A program made the position numbers and the translations under genes. A stretch of DNA of 7,538 bases, taken from an uncultured Lachnospiraceae bacterium. GTDB lineage: Bacteria; Bacillota; Clostridia; Lachnospirales; Lachnospiraceae. The stretch covers positions 1 through 7,538 of the forward strand of contig CAJUIM010000147.1 in the NCBI GenBank assembly GCA_910586275.1, read 5' to 3'. This document shows, piece after piece, positions 1 through 6,747 of this stretch (its first letter is position 1; each line of letters starts with the position of its first letter). The notes under the pieces were generated by a model that was given only the letters and a program-made list of their open reading frames with translations, was not told the origin of the DNA and did no database searches.

Positions 1-503
1 CCAAACAAAAAACCGAGAACGGTTTTCCCCACGGCAATGTACCAATCTCCATATTCGATAATGTATGTGAGCATAATTGTCCCATCCAGCAATCCCTGGT
101 CCGAGCCTTTCGGCACGCCCGGAACGCCAAATACATAAGCCATAACACAGACAGACGCAATCGGGACTGCCAGCATGACGCCCCCGGACAATGCAACACT
201 GCATATACGGATTCCTCCAAAACGTACCGGACTCATCCTTGAAAAAATCATACGGTAATACCCACTCTGATATTCTTCACAAAAACGAGTGGCATAAGCC
301 AGCACAGGAAAAACAGCCGCAAATGGACCAAATCCCGAAGCCCCAAACACATTGAACAAAATATAATAACTGCTCCGTATACGTTCCGGCGGCGTCCCCA
401 TTATTACCGCAGCCGTCAAAAGTGCTGCCACTGCAGCCATCCCGGCAAAAAATCCAACATTCAGGAAACTTCTTTTCATATCCTGCAAAATAAATCCATT
501 CAT
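1..503 (-). CDS. Multi-spanning membrane protein, ABC-2 permease-like (3' end missing)
   Basis: The frame is open from ATG 503-501 to the window edge, giving 167 residues with no stop. The start sits one base after the TGA of the upstream lipoprotein gene (TGAAATG), so the two are almost certainly co-transcribed and translationally coupled. The protein begins MNGFILQDMKRSFLN, then a hydrophobic segment (about residues 17-36), a second (about 55-75), a loop with FCEEYQSGYYRMIFSRMSP (about 77-95), a third hydrophobic segment (about 105-129) and the start of another near residue 155. A short cytoplasmic N-terminus, followed by a membrane span and an 'EEYQSGY..' loop, is typical of ABC-2 type permeases, where the ATPase is a separate protein. 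That assignment is inference from overall pattern. No ATPase is visible, so it would lie beyond the left edge. It could also be another polytopic membrane protein of unknown role. Confidence 0.72.
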   Translation of the reverse strand, partial: MNGFILQDMKRSFLNVGFFAGMAAVAALLTAAVIMGTPPERIRSSYYILFNVFGASGFGPFAAVFPVLAYATRFCEEYQSGYYRMIFSRMSPVRFGGIRICSVALSGGVMLAVPIASVCVMAYVFGVPGVPKGSDQGLLDGTIMLTYIIEYGDWYIAVGKTVLGFLF

Positions 504-504
504 T

Positions 505-1698
505 TCATTCCGCCTTTATCAATTCTCCCGTCACGGCATCCAGATAAATATTCCACGCCGCACCTTTCTCAACCGCTTCCTGCCACGCTTTATCATCGGA
601 CTCCAATGCCTCCTGCATCTCATGCAATGGAATGCAGATATGCCATGCCGGTGTCAGGATCAGTTCCGATTCCCGAAGCGTGGGATAATATACAAGTTCT
701 GCCTGCGTCAGTTTTACCTTGGAACTTCCGCAGAAAGCATTATTCTCCAAATATTTTTCCAAAATATCTGTCACTTGTGAAAACGTCAAAATTTTCCCGT
801 TTTCGGACCGCTCCGTAATGTTACCGCAATAGTTATCCAAACTCATCGCTGCTATGCCATCTTCTGTAATCCATGCCGATCCTCTCGGCTGAACCTCCCC
901 AAGTTCAATCTGCCCAAACTCTGATGCCACTCCAATCGTTTCGTAAGAAGGAGTAAATACCAGTTCATAAAATGCGGCTCCGTCAAGTTCATAATAAAAA
1001 ATACCGGAAATATGCACTTCCATAATGTCCAATACCGCCAGCTTCTCCAGAAGAATATCCTTCATACGCGAAACGGAAAATTTTAGGGAAATACCCTCAT
1101 TGTTTCCGGCAACATCAATTTCCGGTGCCTTTTTATAAATCGCATCACAACTCTTCTTCAGCATTCCGTCCACATAGCTTACAGATGTATTTCCTCTAAA
1201 AGATGCCTCCTTCTGCCCATCTGATAAAATCAGCAAAGAATCATCGCCGAAATTCAGCCATTCAACCGGCTTATCATCTTCATTCATTTCCCTTAACTCT
1301 TTTTCCGCCTGCGCAAGATATTCCGCAGTAATGTCCTGCACATTTGCGTCTTCGCCGTCCAACAGTTTCTTCAGCTTTTCCGCAGCCCAATCGTCCCGTT
1401 CCCGCAAAGTCAGCGTTGAAACTATCTCTGGCACGGCAGGAACTTCGGCACAAATCCAGATACCGTTTTCCTCCGTCCCCACCAGCACGTCGCAGCTTCC
1501 GCCTTGCTTTGCTCCGTCCGTTTCTGCCGTATTTCCGTCAGGCTCCTCTGCCACAATATTCTCCACTTCGCCTTCCAAAGAACTTTTTGCATGATAAACA
1601 TCGCTATCCGCAGATGCTTCCGGTGCTTTCCGGCATCCCGTCAAGACACATATCCCTAATGTTCCTGCCATTAGTACGCTTATAAATCTTTTCTCCAT
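505..1698 (-). CDS. Lipoprotein of unknown function, possible DUF6034/PepSY-like
   Basis: This is a 397-residue exported lipoprotein. The N-terminus MEKRF is followed by a hydrophobic stretch and the lipobox LTGC, with Cys22 as the lipidation site. A low-complexity acidic linker (about 23-70) tethers the folded part to the outer face of the membrane. The rest is soluble and acidic. Near the C-terminus NIYLDAVTGELI (about 383-394) resembles the 'DAxTGEv' strand of PepSY-type domains. From memory the layout also resembles clostridial lipoproteins called DUF6034, but neither link can be verified here. The start is well supported: AGGAGG at 1705-1710 lies 6 nt upstream of the ATG. The gene leads an operon with the membrane protein that starts one base after its stop. 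Upstream are a TATAAT and a pair of direct repeats likely bound by the neighbouring LytTR regulator. It may be an accessory or substrate-sensing partner of that membrane complex (inference). Confidence 0.85.
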   Translation of the reverse strand: MEKRFISVLMAGTLGICVLTGCRKAPEASADSDVYHAKSSLEGEVENIVAEEPDGNTAETDGAKQGGSCDVLVGTEENGIWICAEVPAVPEIVSTLTLRERDDWAAEKLKKLLDGEDANVQDITAEYLAQAEKELREMNEDDKPVEWLNFGDDSLLILSDGQKEASFRGNTSVSYVDGMLKKSCDAIYKKAPEIDVAGNNEGISLKFSVSRMKDILLEKLAVLDIMEVHISGIFYYELDGAAFYELVFTPSYETIGVASEFGQIELGEVQPRGSAWITEDGIAAMSLDNYCGNITERSENGKILTFSQVTDILEKYLENNAFCGSSKVKLTQAELVYYPTLRESELILTPAWHICIPLHEMQEALESDDKAWQEAVEKGAAWNIYLDAVTGELIKAE

Positions 1699-1739
1699 TG
1701 CATGCCTCCTATAAATTCCCTATATGGACTATGATATGG

Positions 1740-1745
1740 ATTATA
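1740..1745 (-). promoter_or_regulatory. Candidate -10 box of the lipoprotein operon
   Basis: A perfect TATAAT (minus strand) lies 41 nt upstream of the lipoprotein ATG. At 17 bp spacing the -35 position reads AAGAAA, which does not match TTGACA, and there is no TGn extension. A strong -10 without a -35 is typical of activator-dependent promoters, in keeping with the direct repeats 30 nt upstream. A weaker alternative -10, TACAAT, overlaps the nearer repeat. Confidence 0.55.
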
Positions 1746-1775
1746 CACTTCTTCATCTGCATTTTCTTATTCTGT

Positions 1776-1805
1776 CGAAATTGTACCATATTTTTTCCGA
1801 AATTG
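1776..1805 (-). promoter_or_regulatory. Pair of direct repeats, likely LytTR-type regulator site
   Basis: The minus strand carries CAATTTCG twice, at 1798-1805 and 1776-1783, exactly 22 bp apart start to start. LytTR-domain regulators (AgrA, ComE, NatR type) bind two 9-bp direct repeats on the same DNA face with a period of about 21-22 bp, usually just upstream of the -35 region. The nearer copy ends 30 nt before the TATAAT. The adjacent upstream operon encodes a LytTR regulator. The binding claim is inference; the repeat and its spacing are directly visible. Confidence 0.6.
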
Positions 1806-1823
1806 ACCCAAAAGAACCTTTAT

Positions 1824-1852
1824 GAAAAAGCTGCCATGAACATATGACAGCT
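1824..1852 (-). terminator. Rho-independent terminator of the regulator/kinase operon
   Basis: On the minus strand AGCTGTCAT pairs with ATGGCAGCT (9 bp including one G-U pair) around a 6-nt loop, followed directly by a T tract. It begins 10 nt after the kinase stop codon. On the plus strand no T tract follows, so it acts on minus-strand transcription and separates the regulator/kinase operon from the lipoprotein operon. Confidence 0.82.
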
Positions 1853-1862
1853 CTCTCAATAT

Positions 1863-3125
1863 TTATAGGTTTTTCATATACAGCATAATCTCTGTTTCCA
1901 TATAGTTGTCTTTACAATGCATTTCCATATCGCCATGATATTTTTCCACAATCCTCTGAACATTTATAAGCCCTATGCCATGCCCTGCAAAAGACTTCTC
2001 TGACAGTCTGGATATTTCGCATACACCTTCGGGAATCCCCATGCAGCTATTTACCATATAAAGAAACAAAATACCATTCTCCATCCGAATACTTAATTTC
2101 AGAAACCGCTCGTCTGTCTGAATCGATGCCGCGATCGCATTGTCCAAAAGATTTCCAACAATTATATTGAAATCAAAAGAATAAAGATTCATCTTCTCCG
2201 GAAGCACAATGTCCGTTTCCACCTTTTTTAATTCTTCTTTTGCCCTTTGCAGCTTAAAATTAAGCAGACTGTCCAAAGCTTCATTCCCCGTATAAATATG
2301 TTCTGACGGATTCTTCATAAATTCCTGCATGGAATCAAGATATTCTATCACTTTTTCCGGTTTTGAGTTCTTCGTCAATCCCTCAAGTGCCAGCACATGG
2401 TTTTTCATATCATGCCTTAATGCCCTGATACGGCTCTGCGACTCTTTCATAATCTCAAACTGGTTCTGATAAGCAATCGTCTGCTGTTTATAAATATCCT
2501 GTTCCCTTAGCTGTACATAATTTTTCAGCAAAATATGATACAAATAAAACACACATAGATTAAGTACCAAAACCGCAACACACACAAATACCGTTGTCAA
2601 TCTGTCAGTACTTCCATACACCAGCCCCCGGAATACCATCACGCTTAGCATGGGAATTGCAGACAGCAAAAACATCTGCTTTTTATCAAGCGTTTTTTCC
2701 CTGCTTTCTTTCGGATCGGGAATATGGCAGACAACCACCACGCAAATCAGCAGGAGCAAGGCGGAAAGCGCACTCTGCTGCATTCTGATCATCTCTGAAC
2801 CGGCAAAAGATACAGCCGCCCCGCTGCCCGTATCCATGCAGAAAAAGACCATGGAAATCCATATTTTTTTCTCCCATGCCCCACGGTAAAAACACGCCAC
2901 GCCAACGGTGCCCGCCAAATTACACATTTCATAGAAAAATGATACATGAAATATAAGATAGGCGGCTGTTGTCAGCAGATAGTATCCCACAAAAACGATT
3001 TTCCATGTCAGCCTGTCCTTATCCCCTGCGGGCAGAAAAGTATCCAAGACCTTTTTCAATAACGCCGTATGAAAAATACCCACTATCAAAACCACTATCA
3101 ATTCATATCCTATTTTATAATACAT
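1863..3125 (-). CDS. GHKL-type sensor histidine kinase (AgrC/NatK class)
   Basis: The 420-residue protein is an integral membrane kinase expected to autophosphorylate and pass phosphate to the regulator encoded just upstream. Residues 1-200 hold about six hydrophobic segments (roughly 8-24, 43-62, 87-108, 117-134, 150-170, 177-200) and no recognisable PAS or HAMP domain. A helical region follows with the H-box LRHDMKNH, phospho-acceptor His238. The ATPase part has the N-box FNIIVGNLLDNAIAAS (about 319-334) and the glycine box GHGIGL (381-386). The single glycine-box form and RHDMKNH motif place it in the HPK10 group with AgrC, ComD and NatK. Its start overlaps the regulator gene by 11 nt, and AAGGA lies about 11 nt upstream. 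No AgrB/AgrD-like gene or peptide is visible nearby, so a quorum-sensing role is not supported; the ligand is unknown. Confidence 0.93.
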   Translation of the reverse strand: MYYKIGYELIVVLIVGIFHTALLKKVLDTFLPAGDKDRLTWKIVFVGYYLLTTAAYLIFHVSFFYEMCNLAGTVGVACFYRGAWEKKIWISMVFFCMDTGSGAAVSFAGSEMIRMQQSALSALLLLICVVVVCHIPDPKESREKTLDKKQMFLLSAIPMLSVMVFRGLVYGSTDRLTTVFVCVAVLVLNLCVFYLYHILLKNYVQLREQDIYKQQTIAYQNQFEIMKESQSRIRALRHDMKNHVLALEGLTKNSKPEKVIEYLDSMQEFMKNPSEHIYTGNEALDSLLNFKLQRAKEELKKVETDIVLPEKMNLYSFDFNIIVGNLLDNAIAASIQTDERFLKLSIRMENGILFLYMVNSCMGIPEGVCEISRLSEKSFAGHGIGLINVQRIVEKYHGDMEMHCKDNYMETEIMLYMKNL

Positions 3126-3843
3126 TGTACATTTTTTCCTTCAAATATTGTTTGATTTTTGCCCTGACTTCTTTCCTGTATGGTTTACTGACACTCAGGA
3201 CATCGCCATTCATCATTTTTATGCTTTCGTAGGAATACTCGCTCACATATTCCTGATGTATCACATAGGACTGATGTATCATCAGAAAGCCTGCCGGAAG
3301 CTGCTCCATGACATTTTTCAGCTTCCCATAAAATTCCTCCTGTCCATCCTTTTTTATTATCAAAACCTTTTTATCCATGCTCATGAAATATAATATTTCC
3401 TTTACCGAAACACGAAAAATCCGGCTTCCTCTTTGATATTCAAAGCAGCTTTCCGCATACTTTTTCCTTTTCATGCTTCTTTCAAGCACTTCTTTTAGCC
3501 GTACAGCGGAAATTGGCTTTACAAGAAATTCCAATGGCTGCACTTTGAAAAGTTCCATGGCATAACCCTGTTTTGAGGAAATATAGACAATATGGGTATC
3601 TGTATCCTCCATCTCGTCACGGATAAAAGTTCCTATTTCAATGCCATTTTTCTGCAGCAATTCAATATCAAGAAAAATGATATCCAATTCAGCCCCTTTT
3701 TTTAAATCACACTCCAAACTCTCCCCACTATACCATACCTCTATTTCAAATTTTGTTAAGAGTTCTGCCGAAAGCCTTTGAATCTGAGCCTCCAGCAAAG
3801 AACACAAAATTTTATCGTCATCACATATTCCTACTCTGTACAT
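3115..3843 (-). CDS. LytTR-family response regulator
   Basis: This 242-residue protein is a two-component transcription regulator. The receiver domain (about 1-122) has the acidic pocket Asp8-Asp10, phospho-acceptor Asp59 in IIFLDIEL, and the conserved Lys109 in FLVKP. The C-terminal half (about 134-236) is a LytTR DNA-binding domain, recognised by EILYFMSMDKKVLIIKKDG, LKNVMEQLP and FLMIHQSYVIHQEYV. The length is normal for the AgrA/NatR class. The gene precedes and overlaps its cognate kinase gene. GGGAG lies 10 nt upstream of the ATG. A good promoter lies at 3877-3905. Its most likely target is the lipoprotein operon downstream, which carries repeats of the spacing expected for this domain (inference). 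Confidence 0.94.
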   Translation of the reverse strand: MYRVGICDDDKILCSLLEAQIQRLSAELLTKFEIEVWYSGESLECDLKKGAELDIIFLDIELLQKNGIEIGTFIRDEMEDTDTHIVYISSKQGYAMELFKVQPLEFLVKPISAVRLKEVLERSMKRKKYAESCFEYQRGSRIFRVSVKEILYFMSMDKKVLIIKKDGQEEFYGKLKNVMEQLPAGFLMIHQSYVIHQEYVSEYSYESIKMMNGDVLSVSKPYRKEVRAKIKQYLKEKMYNVL

Positions 3844-3876
3844 ATTAGCCTTGCTCCCTTAATCAATATCGTTTCC

Positions 3877-3905
3877 ATTGTACTTTACCTTTCATCTGTT
3901 AGCAA
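3877..3905 (-). promoter_or_regulatory. Housekeeping-type promoter of the regulator/kinase operon
   Basis: On the minus strand TTGCTA (3900-3905) and TACAAT (3877-3882) are separated by exactly 17 bp and lie 33 nt upstream of the regulator ATG. The matches to consensus are 4 of 6 and 5 of 6. No copy of the CAATTTCG repeat is present, so there is no sign of autoregulation through that site. Confidence 0.65.
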
Positions 3906-3932
3906 GGGTTGACACTATAAAAACAATTCTGC

Positions 3933-5117
3933 TCACTGCTCCAGATGAATTTCCTTTGAAATGACAGCCCTGTCTGCAGCACTGCTGTTCATTCCTTCCT
4001 GTTCCGTCAAAGACCAGTCGTCAAGATTGTCAAAAATAAATATATACAATGTTTTTATCTCTTTCCCCTGAACAGCAAATCCGGCTCTGCCTGCCATTTC
4101 CATATCTGCGTAAAGCATTTCCCCATCCTGATTAAAGCAAATAGTATAGCATGGTTCATAAGACCACCCAAGAAGCGCATACATCTCTTCATCCGTCAGA
4201 TCGGGATCTTTTGAAAGCAGTTTTTCCTTCCTGTCGTCTGTCAGTTCTCTCTGCTCTCCCGGTGTTGTTGCATGGACAATTACCTGATACGGCGATACCA
4301 CTACATCTTCAAGCGTAATATTTCCTTTTTTCTCACCCACTTCAATTGTTTTTACATCTGTTGCGTTTACTTCAAACGGAATCGCAATATTCCAGATACC
4401 ATCCGTCCAGTGAGATGCCGATATTTCCTCGCCGTCAAGCATCCTGTCATCATCATAGCCAAGACCGCTTATATTTAAGTTCAGTTCGCCGCTGCCTGTA
4501 TACTTCTCCTCAAGATTTATCTTCATCATACCTGCGAATGTATGGCTGTCGATTACCTCTCCATCAAATGTATTTTCGAGCCATTCAGGTGAACTTCCAT
4601 CCACACTCCATGTCCCGCCTATATAAAATCCTGCGGCTGTCCGGTTATCTGCAACATTTCTGCCTGTATAATGTTCTGGAATATGAGTAAAATCCGCATC
4701 TTCTGATTCAATATTTACGGTAAGGAATATAGAATATCCGTCACAATAAGTTTCTGATGCCGTCAGTGTGATGCCTTTATCAGATACGGTATAATCCGAG
4801 GTATCCAGATTCCCAACAGAATCCTCAGTGGTCAGGACAGTTTTCTTATCCGAATAATCTCCGGAATATGTAGCATCATCCTCAACCTTCTCAAAAATCT
4901 TTCCGATCAACGGAATCTTTGCTGCAAGCACCGGATTAAAGTATCCCAGTCCGCAGATTCCAATAACCGCCGCAGCCACTACAGCAGCCGCACCTTTTCC
5001 TATTTTGACAATTTTCTTCATTTTACCCTTCCTCCTTCTATGTATCCGAATTTCTCTGTCACTTATTTCAGGAGCAAGGGCTTGCTTTAAGATTTGATCC
5101 AATTTTTCATCTGTCAT
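3933..5117 (-). CDS. Membrane-anchored anti-sigma factor, DUF4179-type
   Basis: The 394-residue protein has a short charged cytoplasmic N-terminus (1-38, with the basic run RIHRRRKGK), one membrane span (about 39-59) and a large extracytoplasmic part. Just after the span, YFNPVLAAKIPLIGKIFEKV (about 59-78) is the hallmark of DUF4179 proteins, which are regularly encoded behind ECF sigma genes. The outer part is rich in beta-strand sequence and may include a DUF5643-like second domain. By analogy the N-terminus holds the sigma factor inactive until an envelope signal releases it; no protease site is visible. The ATG overlaps the end of the sigma gene by 11 nt, and GGAGG lies 9 nt upstream, inside that gene. 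A T5 tract follows the stop, but no convincing terminator stem is present. Confidence 0.85.
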   Translation of the reverse strand: MTDEKLDQILKQALAPEISDREIRIHRRRKGKMKKIVKIGKGAAAVVAAAVIGICGLGYFNPVLAAKIPLIGKIFEKVEDDATYSGDYSDKKTVLTTEDSVGNLDTSDYTVSDKGITLTASETYCDGYSIFLTVNIESEDADFTHIPEHYTGRNVADNRTAAGFYIGGTWSVDGSSPEWLENTFDGEVIDSHTFAGMMKINLEEKYTGSGELNLNISGLGYDDDRMLDGEEISASHWTDGIWNIAIPFEVNATDVKTIEVGEKKGNITLEDVVVSPYQVIVHATTPGEQRELTDDRKEKLLSKDPDLTDEEMYALLGWSYEPCYTICFNQDGEMLYADMEMAGRAGFAVQGKEIKTLYIFIFDNLDDWSLTEQEGMNSSAADRAVISKEIHLEQ

Positions 5118-5649
5118 ATCCTATCGCCTCCAATTTTTCCTTTAACTGTTTCTTTGCTTTCCGCATCCGGCTTTTGACGGTTCCTTCCGGCAGTCCAAGA
5201 ATGTCAGCTACCTCATTTATCTGCATATCTGCTGAATAATACAGATAGATTGGCATGCTGTACTTCTCCGGCAGAGTCTGAACCAATCGCTGAATCATAT
5301 CTGTCTCATCTTGCCTTAATACAATATGTTCCGGGGAAGCTTCATCATTATCGTGATCAGAAAACTCATATCCCTCATCAGACATCCCTTCCATACTGTC
5401 AATCGGAACCAACCTCATCCTATTTGCATATTTTTTCTTTTTATTTTTCCAAAGATAAATGGAAGTGGATAAAGCGTAACTCTTTGTATTCTGCATAGAG
5501 TCCAGTCTTTTCTTTTTCTCCAGCAGTTTGAGCATAGTGTCCTGATACAGTTCGTCCCCATTTTCCGCATCTCCGGCTGTCATCCGGCAAAACCGCAGAA
5601 TATCTTTTCCAAACTTCAGGACAAACTGCTCGAATTCGTCATTGTTCAT
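5107..5649 (-). CDS. ECF-type RNA polymerase sigma factor
   Basis: The protein has 180 residues from the chosen start. Region 2 (about 5-80) includes GDELYQDTMLKLLEK (31-45), the core-binding segment, and SYALSTSIYLWKNKKKKY, which corresponds to the -10 recognition helix. An acidic linker follows (about 84-108). Region 4 (about 112-172) carries LPEKYSMPIYLYY and the helix-turn-helix INEVADILGLPEGTVKSRMR. There are no regions 1 or 3, as is normal for ECF factors. ATG 5649 is preferred because AGGAGG (5659-5664) lies 9 nt before it. Upstream in-frame starts at 5703 and 5658 lack a placed ribosome site; the 5658 ATG abuts the AGGAGG. The gene overlaps the anti-sigma gene by 11 nt, and the two form an autonomous signalling pair. 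Confidence 0.93.
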   Translation of the reverse strand: MNNDEFEQFVLKFGKDILRFCRMTAGDAENGDELYQDTMLKLLEKKKRLDSMQNTKSYALSTSIYLWKNKKKKYANRMRLVPIDSMEGMSDEGYEFSDHDNDEASPEHIVLRQDETDMIQRLVQTLPEKYSMPIYLYYSADMQINEVADILGLPEGTVKSRMRKAKKQLKEKLEAIGYDR

Positions 5650-5699
5650 AGCAGCCATCCTCCTTCTTCTTTCAAGTCGACTTCCAAAGATTTGCCCCT

Positions 5700-5994
5700 G
5701 CAAAGATATATTGTAACGATGCCGGAAAAAAGTTTTCAGATTCTGAAATAATTCTACCTTATGGAAGAATGTTTGCTTATGATGTTCCGATTAGTGTTCA
5801 TGGAACCGATAAAGTGAACGATATTAGAAGATACTTTTCAGATGATAACCGGACAGTCTGACTATACAATTATTGATATCCAGTTAAACAGAAATGTAAC
5901 AGACAGTGACGTTAATACCATTCGTCAAATGGCGGGAACGGATGTCATTTTCTCTGAGGAACATATGGGAGTCGACCCTTGGGTTCTTTGTAAG
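5700..5994 (+). pseudogene. Frameshifted remnant, possibly extracellular domain of an FtsX-like permease
   Basis: No intact gene fills this stretch, yet two plus-strand frames read like one protein. One frame, open from 5652 to a TGA at 5859, gives LPYGRMFAYDVPISVHGTDK and then VNDIRRYFSDD. The sense continues in the next frame from about 5842 with SDYTIIDIQLNRNVTDSDV, then NTIRQMAGTDVIFSEE. A single extra base near 5840-5858 would join them. There is no start codon with a ribosome site, no complete fold, and the 3' end runs into the convergent DUF5714 gene. The pattern recalls the large outer domain of FtsX-family ABC permeases just before the second membrane span, but that is a guess from memory. 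The exact ends are uncertain. It may mark the scar of a deletion or of an insertion of the flanking modules. Confidence 0.5.
5710..5739 (-). promoter_or_regulatory. Candidate promoter of the sigma/anti-sigma operon
   Basis: On the minus strand CTGAAA (5734-5739) and TACAAT (5710-5715) are 18 bp apart, about 60 nt upstream of the preferred ATG. The -35 also reads TGAAAAC, with CGTTAC 13 nt beyond it. This is loosely like an ECF autoregulatory promoter, though shorter than the usual 16-nt spacing. Housekeeping and self-driven transcription cannot be told apart here. The site lies within the decayed plus-strand remnant. Confidence 0.4.
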
Positions 5995-6687
5995 TCATTG
6001 ATTTGCCTTTGAAAAAGGGCAGCGTTTTCCAATACATTGATTATTTCCCTGCGAATAATTGCACACCATTTCAGGCCTTTCCATTTTTATGCCGAAGTGT
6101 TCATCCACAAAGTCAACCGCCGCTAATATTGACAGAAACGAATCTCTTTTGCAGCACCGCGGCCCGCCAATTTCCCCAATCCTGCCGAGTGCTGCTGCTG
6201 TCATCTGATGAGATAATGCGAAAGGTTCCTTTGCAAGGGGTGTGGACTTCGATATGATGGAAACGAACATACCTGAACTTATTCCCGCTCCGCAGGTCCC
6301 CCAGAACCCGCAGGCACCGCCGGGAACACTTTTCCCACGGTTCATCATCTCAATCAGCGCACTGGGAAGGTCAATATCCCCTCCTGCATTTTTATAAGCT
6401 GTCAGGAGTGCGGCACCTACCATGACATGGTGTTCCGGCCCGTGCATATGACAGAATGGCTGGAGCATCAGTTTATCAATTATGCCTATGGGGTTTTTGG
6501 ACGTTTCCCCAAGGCACAACCTAATTATAATATCCATTCCTTTTGTATGGCATTCATTACAAACATAATGTCCATTCGTGCATCTGGTCTTGCTGTTTTC
6601 CTTTTTATGGCAGATTCCACACTCCATGGGTTCATCTTTTTCTAAATACTCCAAGGGAGCATTGCAGATCAAACATTCTTCTTTCAT
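5995..6687 (-). CDS. Cysteine-rich DUF5714-type protein with zinc-ribbon-like N-terminus
   Basis: The protein has 230 residues from ATG 6687, including 16 cysteines. The N-terminus has three CxxC pairs (Cys5/8, 23/26, 43/46) with nearby His residues, which suggests metal binding. The core contains the His-rich FCHMHGPEHHVMVGAALL (about 78-95), the Gly/Cys segment GGACGFWGTCGAGISSG (about 123-139) and PRCCKRD (about 176-182). The C-terminus has NNQCIGKRCPF. This matches, from memory, the DUF5714 family of anaerobic Firmicutes and methanogens; its biochemical role is not established. ATG 6687 is chosen because the CLIC motif starts right after it and AGAGGTG lies 6 nt upstream. An in-frame GTG at 6747 would add 20 residues, but its ribosome site is only 3 nt away. 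It lies directly behind the small membrane protein gene and is probably co-transcribed with it. Confidence 0.82.
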   Translation of the reverse strand: MKEECLICNAPLEYLEKDEPMECGICHKKENSKTRCTNGHYVCNECHTKGMDIIIRLCLGETSKNPIGIIDKLMLQPFCHMHGPEHHVMVGAALLTAYKNAGGDIDLPSALIEMMNRGKSVPGGACGFWGTCGAGISSGMFVSIISKSTPLAKEPFALSHQMTAAALGRIGEIGGPRCCKRDSFLSILAAVDFVDEHFGIKMERPEMVCNYSQGNNQCIGKRCPFSKANQ

Positions 6688-6742
6688 CTGGCACACCTCT
6701 GCTATTACTAATCTTTCGGCAATTCTTACAGCCTTTCCCCAT
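6632..6742 (-). CDS. Possible 36-codon small ORF overlapping the DUF5714 gene start
   Basis: An ATG at 6740-6742 has AAAGGAG (6751-6757) at an ideal 8-nt spacing, better placed than for the in-frame GTG of the DUF5714 gene. The reading frame differs from that gene and runs 36 codons, beginning MGKGCKNCRKISNS, to a TGA about 55 nt inside the DUF5714 gene. It could be a coupled leader or a chance ORF. No family is recognised. Confidence 0.2.
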   Translation of the reverse strand: MGKGCKNCRKISNSRGVPDERRMFDLQCSLGVFRKR

Positions 6743-6747
6743 ATCAC

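Noticed and set aside
606..1685. Several plus-strand open frames opposite the lipoprotein gene
   Set aside because: They lack ribosome sites, have Ser/Pro-rich composition typical of antisense shadows, and lie fully inside a well-supported minus-strand gene.
3909..3914. Perfect TTGACA on the plus strand
   Set aside because: No -10 box at 16-18 bp and no plus-strand gene follows.
1699..3932. AgrB/AgrD-like peptide genes around the AgrC-class kinase
   Set aside because: The gaps at 1699-1862 and 3844-3932 hold no short ORF with a ribosome site and peptide-precursor features.
3917..3960. Possible terminator after the anti-sigma gene
   Set aside because: A T5 tract is present on the minus strand, but the only stem found is short and bulged and overlaps the coding end, so it is not supported.
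5975..5985. Palindromic ACCCAAGGGT just past the DUF5714 stop
   Set aside because: Short, without a usable loop or T tract, so neither a terminator nor a convincing operator.
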